This document shows, in pieces, positions 46,744 through 54,838 of a stretch of DNA of 64,000 bases. This DNA is from Clostridium weizhouense (GTDB lineage: Bacteria; Bacillota; Clostridia; Clostridiales; Clostridiaceae), in the NCBI RefSeq assembly GCF_019431045.1, contig NZ_JAHXPT010000008.1:1-64000 (forward strand), written 5' to 3'. The notes beneath the pieces are model-generated. The model did not search any database. It saw only the letters and a list, made by a program, of their open reading frames with translations, and had not been told where the DNA came from. The position numbers and the translations under genes are program-made. Numbering within the stretch: the stretch's first letter is position 1; every line of letters starts with the position of its first letter.

Positions 46744-47517
46744 ATGTCCATTAATTTTAAAAAATTTTCACCACGTCCTGGTCTTGTAAATAAACAAGGA
46801 CGTTTACCAGATCCTTCAGAATTAGTTTGTATTGAAGTACCTAAAATATTTGATCAATGCTTAATAAAAAGATGTCTTGTATATGGTGAAGGCCCTGATA
46901 CAAATACAACAGATTGCGAATTGAGAAGCAATCCATTAATAGATCCCAAAAGATACATTAGGAGTAGAGACTTCAATATAAAGTTGATCTCCGTTGATAA
47001 GATTCCACTTAAAGGAAAACGTGGTTTTAAAAAAATAATTATTTCTTACATGATTTCTTTCTATGCAGATTATATTGACTGTAATGGTGTAAATAAAAGT
47101 GAATTGTTTGAAATTAATAGAACAGATATAATTGGAAAGTTCTATTGTCCTGATTCTATAGCTCAAATTTCTGCTAGCTTTGTACCAGTTCAACATGCTA
47201 AAGATTTAGATTCTAATATAATAAAACTTGAAATGGTTGCGGATGCTTTAGATGGTGAATTATTACAAGATGAAAGAGGTAACGATGTTTTAGATATCAC
47301 TTTAGGTTACTACATTATTGTAAAATGTGAGCTTATTGTACAGCTTCTAATTCCTGCTTATGATTATTGTCCAATTCCAAAAGAACCATGTGAAGAAGAT
47401 CCAGAAGAAGATCCATGTGAAAGATTTGAAAAAGCTCCAATTCCTAAGTTCTATCCAGATCAAAATTTAGATCCATTATTCATAGATTGTGATAATAATG
47501 ATGGAGATGATGAGTAG
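46744..47517 (+). CDS. Probable spore-surface protein, paralogue A
   Basis: 257 aa, no signal peptide. N-terminal MSINFKKFSPRPGLVNKQGR, then a beta-rich body with SIAQISASFVPVQHAKD and GYYIIVKCELIVQLLIP, which resembles the beta-sandwich segments of clostridial spore-coat/exosporium proteins (SPOCS-like flavour, not proven). A CPIPKEPCEEDPEEDPCERF acidic-Cys stretch precedes the C-terminus, which ends in an Asp-rich tail. The inverted paralogue at 51883-52644 is about 90% identical at protein level by eye. Strong AGAGGAGG ribosome binding site. Function unknown; spore association is inferred from the promoter and the Cys-rich neighbour. Confidence 0.7.
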   Translation: MSINFKKFSPRPGLVNKQGRLPDPSELVCIEVPKIFDQCLIKRCLVYGEGPDTNTTDCELRSNPLIDPKRYIRSRDFNIKLISVDKIPLKGKRGFKKIIISYMISFYADYIDCNGVNKSELFEINRTDIIGKFYCPDSIAQISASFVPVQHAKDLDSNIIKLEMVADALDGELLQDERGNDVLDITLGYYIIVKCELIVQLLIPAYDYCPIPKEPCEEDPEEDPCERFEKAPIPKFYPDQNLDPLFIDCDNNDGDDE

Positions 47518-47585
47518 AATAAGATTATCCATATAAGAGGATTTAATTACCTAAAGTTTGTGCAAATATAAATTTTACATTTACG

Positions 47586-47904
47586 CGTTGTGCTAGTATT
47601 TAAAAATGTATTTTAAATAATTATAAATACATTAGTGATAAGATAATTTTATAAAAATTTGTTTCATTTTATTAAACATTACTTATAAGAAATATTAGGT
47701 AGTGAAATTATATCATGCAAATTATCAGTTAATACAAAGAAAACTGTAAAATAATCCTTTGAATTATTAAATTTTTCAGTAGTATAATAAGTGAACTCTA
47801 GCAGTTTAATTATCCTCCTTATTATTGATTTTTACTTAATTTAATTATGATTTGGCTTATTGAATTTTGTTGGAGTTTTTTTGTGAAAATTAGCTGGCAC
47901 AACG
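47586..47904. repeat. Widely spaced inverted pair bounding a ~320-bp non-coding interval
   Basis: CGTTGTGCTAG (47586-47596) and CTGGCACAACG (47894-47904) are inverted with one mismatch, both flanked by TTTA-rich sequence. The gap 47518-47928 contains no gene; this pair is its only structure, and could be a degraded small mobile element or chance. Confidence 0.3.
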
Positions 47905-47928
47905 TATAAATTTAATAAGGAGTTTTAT

Positions 47929-49068
47929 ATGATTTATTTAGATAATGCAGCAACATCTTTTCCAAAACCATCACAAGTTTATGAAGAAGTACTAAATTGT
48001 ATGAAAAATTATGCTGCTAATCCGGGAAGAGGTTCTTATGAGATATCTATAAGAGCAGCTCTAAAAATAATGGAAACAAGAGAAGAAATATGTCAATTAT
48101 TTAATATTCCTAGTCCATTTAACTTAATTTTTACATGTAATGCAACAGAAGCCTTAAATATAGGAATTAAAGGCGTTTTAAAAAGGGGAGATCATGTTAT
48201 TAGTACAGTGATTGAACATAATTCTGTTTTAAGACCACTTTATTCATTAAGTGAAGATGGGGTTGAAGTTACTTTGGTAAGTGTAGATAAAGCAGGATAT
48301 GTTAATATCAATGATATTAAGGAAGAGATTAAGGAAAACACCAAGATGATTATTATCAATCATGTTTCTAATGTATTAGGGAGTATTCAGGATATTAAAA
48401 ATATCGGAAAGCTTTCAAAGTCAAAAGGAATTATATTTATGGTAGATGCATCTCAAAGTGCTGGAGTTATTCCTATTGATGTGGAACATGATAATATTGA
48501 TTTATTAGCATTTTCAGGACATAAAGGATTATTAGGACCACAAGGAACAGGAGGATTATTTATACGAAGTGGTATAAAACTAAAAAATTTTAGGGAAGGT
48601 GGAACAGGAAGTAATTCTCATTTTATAGTTCAACCAGATTTTATGCCAGATCAATTTGAAAGTGGGACATTAAATATTCCAGGGATTGCAGGGTTATGCG
48701 AAGGGATAAAATTTATTAAGAATATTGGAATAAGAACTATACAAAAATATGAAGAAGAATTAATATCATATTTATTGAAGGAATTAAAAAAGCTATCTTA
48801 TATAAAAATTTATGGAAGTGATTCTGTAAAGCAAAGAAGCACAGCAATTTCATTTAATATAGAGGGGGTTGATGCCTCAATTGTTGGTGAACAATTGAAT
48901 GAAGAGGGAATAGCTGTACGAACAGGGTATCATTGTGCACCGCTAATACATGATGTGATTGATACAGAATATGCGGGAACAGTTAGAGTTAGCCCAGGAT
49001 ACTTTAATACTTTGGATGATATAGATAAACTATTAGTGACAATAATGAAGATTTGTAAAATAAGATAA
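47929..49068 (+). CDS. Cysteine desulfurase-family (class V) aminotransferase
   Basis: 379 aa. Opens MIYLDNAATSFPKPSQVYEE. PLP lysine in FSGHKGLLGPQGTGG (~204), His of the internal PLP stack in TVIEHNSVLRP (~104), and the catalytic Cys in RTGYHCAPLIHD (~341), typical of group II (SufS/CsdA-like) cysteine desulfurases or selenocysteine lyases. It releases sulfur or selenium from cysteine or selenocysteine as a persulfide. A DUF3343 putative Se/S carrier gene lies 5.4 kb away in the same block, a frequent partner in anaerobes. Start after AAGGAG. It ends inside an R1 hairpin that serves as terminator. Confidence 0.9.
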   Translation: MIYLDNAATSFPKPSQVYEEVLNCMKNYAANPGRGSYEISIRAALKIMETREEICQLFNIPSPFNLIFTCNATEALNIGIKGVLKRGDHVISTVIEHNSVLRPLYSLSEDGVEVTLVSVDKAGYVNINDIKEEIKENTKMIIINHVSNVLGSIQDIKNIGKLSKSKGIIFMVDASQSAGVIPIDVEHDNIDLLAFSGHKGLLGPQGTGGLFIRSGIKLKNFREGGTGSNSHFIVQPDFMPDQFESGTLNIPGIAGLCEGIKFIKNIGIRTIQKYEEELISYLLKELKKLSYIKIYGSDSVKQRSTAISFNIEGVDASIVGEQLNEEGIAVRTGYHCAPLIHDVIDTEYAGTVRVSPGYFNTLDDIDKLLVTIMKICKIR

Positions 49069-49124
49069 GGCACATTCAAAAATAATAGACTAGTATGCCT
49101 GTCTATTATTTTTGAATGTGCCTT
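49067..49124. repeat. R1 element reduced to a perfect 24-bp hairpin, acting as terminator
   Basis: Two perfectly complementary 24-nt arms (49067-49090 and 49101-49124, starting AAGGCACATTCAAAAATAAT) around TAGTATGCCT. The first two bases coincide with the last two bases of the cysteine desulfurase stop codon. The ends match R1 termini at 46390, so this is an internally deleted copy. Followed by ATTT, it probably terminates transcription. Confidence 0.8.
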
Positions 49125-49191
49125 ATTTAAGACAAAGGATGTAGTACATATATAACTATATATGTAATAAAAATATTAGGATGTGAAAGTT

Positions 49192-50910
49192 ATGAATTCT
49201 TATAATAATTCAAACTCTCCTTATCAGATTGATAATCCTGGTGAGTATGAAAGATATACAATGCTTGAATATATACTCAAACTACAAAACAGATCAGATG
49301 ATTTAGATAATATAATTAATTTAATGAGTCCACCTGAAGATATAACCAATATTTGTAAGATGGGAGGGGCTAAGAATATTAAAGTAGCAGTAATTGGTGC
49401 AGGAGAGGCTGGATTAGCTGCTGCATTTGAACTTAGAAAAATAGGATGTAATGTTACTTTATTTGAAGCAAGCCAACGAATAGGGGGAAGAGTATACACT
49501 TATTACTTTGATAGAAATAGAAAGTACTATGGTGAATTAGGACCAATAAGTATACCAGTATCTCATTACACTACTTGGCATTATATAAATTTATTTAAAC
49601 TTCATACAAGCCCTTTTGTAAATAATAATGACAATAATCTGTTTTATGTTAGAAATGAACGGGCAGTTAATGATGCTAAAGGTAAAAGTGTTGAAAATAA
49701 TATATATCCTAAATTTAATTTAAGTGAAGTTGAAAAAAAGAAAGCATGGTATGAACTTTGCGAAAAGATATATGAAAAATATTTAAAATCTCTTTCAGCA
49801 GAATTGAGAAAGGAATTAATTCAAGTTAAAGCAGAATATTCAAAAAATATAGTAGAAATAGATAAGTTAAGCTATAGAAATGCATATGAGAATGTGGGTC
49901 TTAGTCAAGATGCCATATCAATGTTAGGGTATTTAGAAGGCAAAGAGCAATTTTTTGGTTTAAGTCTTACTGAAATGCTTCAGCAATATTATACAGTAGA
50001 TCATGAATATACCTATCGCATTACTGATGGCATGATTAATTTACCTCATTCATTATATGAAGCACTTTGCGATAAAAACGAAGATGCTTATAAAGGTATT
50101 AGTAAAGAACAATTAGGAAAAATAGAAATAAAAATGGGCTTCCCTGTTAGAGGAATATATAATTCTTCTGCAAAAGATAAAGTTATACTTAAATATAAAG
50201 ATTATAGAGATAATAAAGAAACATCTGAAGAATTTCATTATGTAATATGTGCTATACCATTTTCAAGTCTAAGGAGAATTGAAATAGGACCTCTTTTTAC
50301 AACTAAGAAGGTGCAGGCCATCAATGAAATGAATTATGAGATAGCACATAAGATATATTTATATCTTAAGGAAAGATTTTGGGAAATGGGAAATGCATCA
50401 AAAAATATAATAGGAGGGAGTACCTATACAGATCTTCCTTTGGTTTCAATGTATTATCCTTCAGATCATGCAAAACCTGTAACTAGTAAATACGGTAAGT
50501 GGGTATTAAAACCTGGAGCAAGTCCAGAAGAAGCTGGGGTATTATTGGCTAGTTATAGTTGGGGTCAGGAAGCAGTGAGATTGGGAAATGAAAATCCAGA
50601 ATTGCAAATTAATGATGTAATGAGATATATAGAAAAAGCTCATGGTCTTTCTCCACATTATCTAGATGATAAATTAATTGATTATAAGTCATTAATTTGG
50701 TCAGATGTACAGTATATATGGACAGCAGGAACATTATCAAGGCCAGGGGATAAGACACTTTTTTCATATGCTGTAACAGAACCAGAGATGGGGAATAAGG
50801 TGTTTTTTGCAGGAGAGCATATTTCACAGAAACATGTAAGTCAACAAGGAGCTCTTCAAAGTGGAATGATTGCTGCAAATGAAGTGGCAAAGCAAATAAG
50901 GGATAATTAA
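49192..50910 (+). CDS. FAD-dependent amine oxidase family protein
   Basis: 572 aa from ATG 49192 (AGGATG 8 nt upstream). FAD-binding Rossmann motif VAVIGAGEAGLAAAFELRK (~62-80), then FEASQRIGGR with the amine-oxidase GG motif, and the C-terminal FAD segment FFAGEHISQKHVSQQGALQSG. The middle holds the substrate domain with an insert (GKSVENNIYPKF...). The family covers L-amino-acid oxidases, monoamine and polyamine oxidases. In an anaerobe the electron acceptor is unclear. No signal peptide. It lies between spore-surface-type genes, so a spore-layer role is possible but unproven. Confidence 0.87.
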   Translation: MNSYNNSNSPYQIDNPGEYERYTMLEYILKLQNRSDDLDNIINLMSPPEDITNICKMGGAKNIKVAVIGAGEAGLAAAFELRKIGCNVTLFEASQRIGGRVYTYYFDRNRKYYGELGPISIPVSHYTTWHYINLFKLHTSPFVNNNDNNLFYVRNERAVNDAKGKSVENNIYPKFNLSEVEKKKAWYELCEKIYEKYLKSLSAELRKELIQVKAEYSKNIVEIDKLSYRNAYENVGLSQDAISMLGYLEGKEQFFGLSLTEMLQQYYTVDHEYTYRITDGMINLPHSLYEALCDKNEDAYKGISKEQLGKIEIKMGFPVRGIYNSSAKDKVILKYKDYRDNKETSEEFHYVICAIPFSSLRRIEIGPLFTTKKVQAINEMNYEIAHKIYLYLKERFWEMGNASKNIIGGSTYTDLPLVSMYYPSDHAKPVTSKYGKWVLKPGASPEEAGVLLASYSWGQEAVRLGNENPELQINDVMRYIEKAHGLSPHYLDDKLIDYKSLIWSDVQYIWTAGTLSRPGDKTLFSYAVTEPEMGNKVFFAGEHISQKHVSQQGALQSGMIAANEVAKQIRDN

Positions 50911-50939
50911 ACTTTATAATAAGTAAATGTTTATATAAA

Positions 50940-50970
50940 AAAGACCTGCATTATATTGATGTAGGTCTTT
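50940..50970 (+). terminator. Rho-independent terminator of the amine oxidase gene
   Basis: AAAGACCTGCAT pairs with ATGTAGGTCTTT, one G-T. Confidence 0.82.
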
Positions 50971-51025
50971 AATGATTTAGAAGATAAATTATTAATTATA
51001 ATAAAAGTATAAGTATGCGCAAATA

Positions 51026-51056
51026 AGTGGATTCGTATTGAATCCACTTTTTCTTT
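51026..51056 (+). terminator. Second hairpin with T-run
   Basis: AGTGGATTC pairs with GAATCCACT around GTATT, followed by TTTTCTTTTT. The remaining stretch to 51185 has no gene recognised. Confidence 0.75.
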
Positions 51057-51185
51057 TTAGAATATTTAAATAATTATTTAGATAAATCTATTAAGAGTAA
51101 GATGCATGAAATTTATACATCAGGCTCTAAGAGTTCAGGTGCACCAAGTGTGTGTCACATTCACTCTGTGAGTACAAAATTTTAT

Positions 51186-51725
51186 TTAATTGTAGCAGCA
51201 GTTATTTGAGTTACATGTTGCTATTGCTCCCAATGTTGTATTTCCAAGAGTAACACTACCCACAATAACAGTTGTATTAGTTGCAACTACTGTATAAGTG
51301 CAGCAATCATCGCCACAATTATCACAATCACAAACAAAGAATGCTAAAGGCAAGCTAATTATTGAACCAGTAGCAGCAGGAATTGATAATGTCCAGCTAG
51401 GTCCTACTGGAATAGGGTTAAGTTGATTTTTACAAAGCTTAAATACTTGGAAATTTATAGTTCCAGTAAAGTCCGCACTAATAGTTACATTACTTGCAAA
51501 TTCAAGCTTGATGCATGGATCACACAAGCAAGACGTATTTAAAGTAAGAGAACTAATGGTAAAATTAGAAGTTCCTGTTGGAATGGCAGGGATTGTAGTT
51601 GAACTAGGGCAATTACATTTTATAATAGTTGGACATGGTTTCTTTTCTTTTCTACAATAACAATGATCATCATGTTTACAACGATCATGATCATCATAAC
51701 AATAATTTTTTGACATTGAATTCAT
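51186..51725 (-). CDS. Cys-rich probable exosporium/spore-surface protein (DUF4489-like)
   Basis: 179 aa. The N-terminus is His/Asp/Cys-rich (YCYDDHDRCKHDDHCYCRK), followed by a beta-rich domain with Thr/Ser-rich strands and paired cysteines (CLCDPC, CDCDNCGDDCC) and the end CNSNNCCYN. About 20 cysteines in total suggest disulfide or metal cross-linking, as in clostridial exosporium layers. The domain looks like DUF4489, from memory. No signal peptide, as expected for a mother-cell-made surface protein. A near-perfect SigK-type promoter lies upstream. Strong GGGAGGG site; the first Met could be residue 1 or 4. Confidence 0.78.
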   Translation of the reverse strand: MNSMSKNYCYDDHDRCKHDDHCYCRKEKKPCPTIIKCNCPSSTTIPAIPTGTSNFTISSLTLNTSCLCDPCIKLEFASNVTISADFTGTINFQVFKLCKNQLNPIPVGPSWTLSIPAATGSIISLPLAFFVCDCDNCGDDCCTYTVVATNTTVIVGSVTLGNTTLGAIATCNSNNCCYN

Positions 51726-51816
51726 AAATGAACCCTCCCTTTAATTGGATAAATTTAATTAGGAATTACTATATGACCAATTAAGTCATAAGGTAATTCT
51801 TTTAATGCTTCTCCTA

Positions 51817-51844
51817 TAGTATATGAGTCTTGTAGAAGAATGGT
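51817..51844 (-). promoter_or_regulatory. SigK-type mother-cell promoter of the Cys-rich gene
   Basis: Reverse strand: AC (51844-51843), 17 bp, then CATATACTA (51825-51817), an exact match to AC-N16/17-CATANNNTA. It lies 91 bp upstream of the start codon. Confidence 0.6.
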
Positions 51845-51882
51845 GATGACAATGAGCCAATTTCATTTTACTAATTATACCT

Positions 51883-52644
51883 TCAATCATTGTCATTGCA
51901 GTCTGGGAATAATGGGTCTAAATTTTGATCTGGATAGAATTTAGGAATTGGAGCTTTTTCAAATCTTTCGCATGGATCTTCTTCTGGATCTTCTTCACAT
52001 GGTTCTTTTGGAATTGGACAATAATCATAAGCAGGAATTAGAAGCTGTACAATAAGCTCACATTTTACAATAATGTAGTAACCTAAAGTGATATCTAAAA
52101 CATCGTTACCTCTTTCATCTTGTAATAATTCACCATCTAAAGCATCCGCAACCATTTCAAGTTTTATTATATTAGAATCTAAATCTTTAGCATGTTGAAC
52201 TGGTACAAAGCTAGCAGAAATTTGAGCTATAGAATCAGGACAATAGAACTTTCCAATTATATCTGTTCTATTAATTTCAAAGAATTCACTTCGATTGACA
52301 CCATTACAGTCAATATAATCTGAATAGAAAGAAATTTTATAAGAAATAACTATTTTTTTAAAACCTGGTTTTCCCTTAAGAGGAATTTTATCTACTGAAA
52401 TTAATGTTAAATTAAAATCTCTACTATTAATATATCTTTTTGGATCTGTTAATGGATTGCTTCTTAATTCAGAATCTGTCGTATTCGTATCAGGACCTTC
52501 ACCGTATACAAGACACCTTTTTATTAAGCACTGATCAAAGATTTTAGGTACTTCAATGCAGACTAATTCAGAAGGGTCTGGTAAACATCCCTGTTTATTT
52601 ACAAGACCAGGACGTGGTGAAAATTTCTTGAAGTTAATGGACAT
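51883..52644 (-). CDS. Probable spore-surface protein, paralogue B
   Basis: 253 aa, inverted paralogue of the protein at 46744. The 3' half of the gene is almost base-for-base identical to paralogue A (from the segment encoding DYIDCNGVN onward). The 5' half shows many silent and some replacement differences. Same acidic-Cys stretch and Asp-rich end (PDCNDND). Same ribosome binding site region (GAGGAGGAG) and a matching upstream AC-N16-CATA block. It is probably transcribed towards the Cys-rich gene, which also has its own promoter. Confidence 0.7.
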   Translation of the reverse strand: MSINFKKFSPRPGLVNKQGCLPDPSELVCIEVPKIFDQCLIKRCLVYGEGPDTNTTDSELRSNPLTDPKRYINSRDFNLTLISVDKIPLKGKPGFKKIVISYKISFYSDYIDCNGVNRSEFFEINRTDIIGKFYCPDSIAQISASFVPVQHAKDLDSNIIKLEMVADALDGELLQDERGNDVLDITLGYYIIVKCELIVQLLIPAYDYCPIPKEPCEEDPEEDPCERFEKAPIPKFYPDQNLDPLFPDCNDND

Positions 52645-52717
52645 AAATTCTCCTCCTCTTCAAAAATTATAGTAAATATAAGTTTATTTATTACTTAATT
52701 AAAAGCTTCCTATAATA

Positions 52718-52743
52718 ATTGTATGTTAGAAAATAAAAGTTGT
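52718..52743 (-). promoter_or_regulatory. Candidate sporulation promoter of the second paralogue
   Basis: Reverse strand: AC (52743-52742), 16 bp AACTTTTATTTTCTAA, then CATACAAT (52725-52718), a good SigE/SigK -10. The spacer is similar to the promoter block of paralogue A. Confidence 0.5.
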
Positions 52744-52836
52744 GAAAATAAAAGCTTGACAAAAATAATTTTTTATTTTGCAAAAGGGAATAATAAGTTT
52801 TCACTAAAAATATAATTTTATAAAGGAGGGAGTGAA

Positions 52837-54330
52837 ATGAGTAGTATATATCCATGGATATATGTTGATTATACAAATAATATATGGAAATTCTTTGAAA
52901 ATGATAATAAAGAATTAGTTTACAAAATTATGTATGGAGAAGGAAAATGGACCAAAGAAAGACTTATTGATAAAGATGTACTAGGGTTTGCTGTATATGT
53001 TGAGCAAGATGAAACAATACATATAGTCTACAGCAATATTAAAGGAGAATTGAAATACTGTACCATGAAGGATAAGCGATGGGTAGGAAAGATTCTCTAT
53101 AAAATGCAAATTGATGACTTTGAAATACAAAATTTAAAAGTTGAAATTAGTGGAGATAAGATGCATATCTTTTATTTATTAATAGGTAATGATGGCACTG
53201 AACATGGGGTGTTAATGCATTGCATATGGAATGGAAAAGAGACTAAAATTACTACATTGCAGGATATTATATTGCTACCTGATTTAAGAGAAAACTATTT
53301 AATAAACGTAAATGAAAATAATAGTATTGATGTATTTTTTATTACTGATGAAGGCGATGAGATATCCTTAAACTATTGCAGATTTGAAAATCTTAGATGG
53401 ACTCCTGTAAAGATGCTTTATGGTATTCAAGGCGATGATATAGGATTTGACGTATTAAGAGATCAACAAGAGATTCATATACTAAATAAGTATAGAGAAG
53501 AATCTATGTATTTTCTTGATCACGTGTGTATAGATATCAGTGGAGATATTCAAAATTTCAGAGTTTATGAAAGTAATAATGACTTAGAGGAACCTCTATT
53601 ATTTACTGAAAATAATAAGTTGTATTCTTGTTGGTTAGAGCAAGGTAAGATTTTCTACTCAGTTTTTAATGATAAAAAATGGAGTAGTACATTCTATTTT
53701 GATAGGGGAAATGAGCTTGTAGTAAGGCGATATAATTGTTTTATTTGTAGTGATGATAAGAGTTCAATTAAAGCAATAAGAGTTTATGGAACTAATGAAT
53801 TAGATTTATGCTTACTTGTTCCAAGCTGGTTTGTATTAAATATTAAGGATTCATTGAAATATGAGGTAGATAAAGCTAACATAGATACACCATATGAAGA
53901 AAAAGCATTTCAAAGCTTAAAACTTGAATTATCTAGGATAACATCAGAAAAGAAAAACTTAGAAAGAAAAATTGATTCCTTAAAGATGCAATTACGAAAG
54001 AAGCAAAGATTTATGGAAGATTATGAAGAACAAATTGCTAGAATATTAGAACAAAAACACAAGGCGGAAGAGAATTATAATATATTCTTAGAATTGCAAC
54101 AAAAGATACAAAAAGATTTGGAGGATACAAATCAGCAACTAGTAGAAGAAAGAGAGACTAACATAAGTATTAAAAATAAATTAAAAGAATTTAAAGAGGA
54201 AAATATATCAATTAAACAGCAAATTAAGATTATAAGTGAAGAAAAGAAAAAATTGTATGAAGAACTTGAACTTGAAAAGAATCAATCCATTATGGAGCGA
54301 TTATTAAGAAGAAGATCAAGAGAAATATAG
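52837..54330 (+). CDS. Propeller-like protein with C-terminal coiled coil (paralogue of 56343 product)
   Basis: 497 aa. Residues 1-~335 consist of repeated ~45-residue units with W/Y-rich beta strands (e.g. IHIVYSNIKGELKYCTMK, then WVGKILY), as in sialidase-like or six-bladed propellers. Residues ~350-480 are a long coiled coil (EEKAFQSLKLELSR onward). The end is a short basic amphipathic tail (MERLLRRRSREI). No signal peptide or catalytic signature. The same architecture occurs in the product at 56343. GGAGGGAG precedes the ATG. Location beside spore-surface-type genes suggests a structural role; no known family is claimed. Confidence 0.7.
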   Translation: MSSIYPWIYVDYTNNIWKFFENDNKELVYKIMYGEGKWTKERLIDKDVLGFAVYVEQDETIHIVYSNIKGELKYCTMKDKRWVGKILYKMQIDDFEIQNLKVEISGDKMHIFYLLIGNDGTEHGVLMHCIWNGKETKITTLQDIILLPDLRENYLINVNENNSIDVFFITDEGDEISLNYCRFENLRWTPVKMLYGIQGDDIGFDVLRDQQEIHILNKYREESMYFLDHVCIDISGDIQNFRVYESNNDLEEPLLFTENNKLYSCWLEQGKIFYSVFNDKKWSSTFYFDRGNELVVRRYNCFICSDDKSSIKAIRVYGTNELDLCLLVPSWFVLNIKDSLKYEVDKANIDTPYEEKAFQSLKLELSRITSEKKNLERKIDSLKMQLRKKQRFMEDYEEQIARILEQKHKAEENYNIFLELQQKIQKDLEDTNQQLVEERETNISIKNKLKEFKEENISIKQQIKIISEEKKKLYEELELEKNQSIMERLLRRRSREI

Positions 54331-54385
54331 AGTCACTTCTAAGAATTTAGAGTATACAATATTAAAGTATAAATTCGTTATAATT

Positions 54386-54439
54386 CATATTCAAAAAAAT
54401 ATCACGTCTCTTTAGTCTACTAATTTCTTTCATATGCTT
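54386..54439. repeat. Short copy of inverted-repeat family R1
   Basis: CATATTCAAAAAAATAT at the left, and TTTCTTTCATATGCTT at the right whose complement starts AAGCATATGAAAGAAA. Both ends match those of the full copy at 12531; the centre is deleted. Confidence 0.6.
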
Positions 54440-54464
54440 AAATTTAAAAATACACAAAATAGAG

Positions 54465-54743
54465 GTGGTTAACATAAAAATAGAAGATTATGATTATATA
54501 ATGACATTTACTTCTCATAATAGAGCATTATATATATATCAACATTTATTTCAAAGAAATATTCAAGTTAAGCTTGTTAGTTCTCCTAATAAAATTAATA
54601 TTAGCTGTACGCAAGCAGTAAAATTTAAAGAAATAGATAAGAAAGTAGTACAAGAGGAATTAAAGAAGAATAATATGTATCCTACTGCAGTATATAGAAT
54701 TGTAAAAGAAGGAAAAAAAGAAAATTATGAATTAATTGAATAG
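54465..54743 (+). CDS. DUF3343-type putative Se/S carrier-like protein
   Basis: About 92 aa. The fold pattern YIMTFTSHNRALYIYQHLFQ, then IQVKLVSSP and ISCTQAVKF, corresponds to DUF3343 proteins, in which a Cys in an S-x-C-x-x-A loop is proposed to carry sulfur or selenium. A cysteine desulfurase lies 5.4 kb upstream. The start is odd. The best ribosome binding site (AGAGGTGG, 54461-54468) contains the GTG at 54465; the codon at proper spacing is ATA (54474), and the first in-frame ATG (54501) would remove a conserved strand. Initiation may therefore be unusual. Confidence 0.7.
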   Translation: MVNIKIEDYDYIMTFTSHNRALYIYQHLFQRNIQVKLVSSPNKINISCTQAVKFKEIDKKVVQEELKKNNMYPTAVYRIVKEGKKENYELIE

Positions 54744-54764
54744 ATCTGGTTATCCAGGTCTTTT
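54743..54764 (+). terminator. Short terminator after the DUF3343 gene
   Basis: GATCTGG / CCAGGTC with TTAT loop and TTTT tail. Confidence 0.65.
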
Positions 54765-54838
54765 CATATTTTTATTGAATAATAAGAACTCATAAAGCAT
54801 ATCTTTTAGTATAAGTAATTAAGGGGGATGGCGACTTT

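Noticed and set aside
51730..51860. Reverse-strand reading frame ending with a plausible peptide (SYTIGEALKELPYDLIG)
   Set aside because: It has no start codon or ribosome binding site and overlaps the SigK-type promoter, which explains the sequence better.
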